In this document: piece by piece, positions 63,906-64,000 of the stretch
How positions within the stretch are numbered: the first letter of the stretch is position 1
Layout of the letters: the number at the start of each line of letters is the position of its first letter
Assembly (NCBI RefSeq): GCF_000002425.4
Contig: NC_037269.1
Span: 7,827,067 to 7,891,066, forward strand
Origin: Physcomitrium patens
Lineage: Eukaryota; Streptophyta; Bryopsida; Funariales; Funariaceae
Length of the DNA stretch: 64,000 bases
Direction of reading: 5' to 3'
Position numbers and translations under genes: made by a program
Notes under the pieces: model-generated
Told to the model about the DNA's origin: nothing
Seen by the model: the letters and a program-made list of their open reading frames with translations, nothing else
The model's database searches: none

Positions 63906-64000
63906 ATGGCAGACTTGTGTTTTGAGTTCGGGGTGCTTCATCAGATAACTCCCATCAGATACAGTACGTGTCAGCTGTAAAGAAGAGAGCAGCATGTACA
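63906..64000 (+). other. Probable 3' UTR of the trihelix gene
   Basis: Sequence after the tentative stop codon. Nothing further was recognised before the window ends. Confidence 0.3.

Noticed and set aside
1-64000. CRISPR arrays, bacterial operons, phage or plasmid modules
   Set aside because: Direct repeats seen are LTRs, minisatellites or microsatellites; genes have spliceosomal introns. Nothing prokaryotic was found.

Overview
The window looks like nuclear DNA of a land plant, most likely a non-seed plant such as a liverwort or moss (inference, low confidence at genus level). The supported host genes have spliced plant-type structures: an SKA2-like kinetochore protein, an AIG2/GGCT-like protein, a short plant PP2C and a trihelix factor. 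The chromodomain Ty3/gypsy copies have a fungus-like (Tcn1-like) integrase end, a kind reported from bryophytes and lycophytes. No bacterial operon, CRISPR array, rRNA or tRNA was seen.

Bases 1 to about 53,150 are an AT-rich graveyard of mobile elements with no recognisable host gene. I use letters for families. A is Ty3/gypsy without a chromodomain, B is a fungus-like chromodomain Ty3/gypsy, C is a second chromodomain Ty3/gypsy, D is a gag-protease Ty3/gypsy, and E is a solo-LTR-like repeat of about 1.25 kb. Left to right: A1 (1-5,528, the best preserved); two B pieces sharing LTRs (5,529-9,770); A2 (9,771-23,857), split by a Ty1/copia element (12,666-19,346) that is itself split by E1; a B4 gag scrap; C1 (about 24,860-29,340) bounded by inverted repeats of about 500 bp; D (about 31,540-36,300, minus strand), split by E2; AT-rich sequence; then a deep nest. 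In the nest, B3 (minus strand) has an LTR interrupted by a DD34E Tc1-type DNA transposon (40,261-48,928, TA target duplication). That transposon holds C2 (41,078-47,862), and C2 holds E3 (42,669-43,916). A separate unexplained insert of about 1.1 kb sits in the same B3 LTR.

From about 53,150 the composition changes sharply and ordinary genes begin: SKA2-like (53,642-54,895, +), GGCT-like (56,059-56,924, +), PP2C (57,657-58,842, -) and trihelix (61,523 to about 63,905, +). They look like independent housekeeping and regulatory genes and show no sign of working as one unit.

The most interesting points are: a conserved accessory frame downstream of the chromodomain in three B copies; the mosaic divergence of the A2 LTR pair, which conflicts with the age order set by nesting and suggests LTR-to-LTR gene conversion; the C1 fragment enclosed by inverted arms; and a decayed coding stretch of unknown family at about 39.0-40.1 kb. 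All similarities and difference counts were judged by eye. Retroelement entries are treated as fossils and described only at the level of family, parts and nesting.
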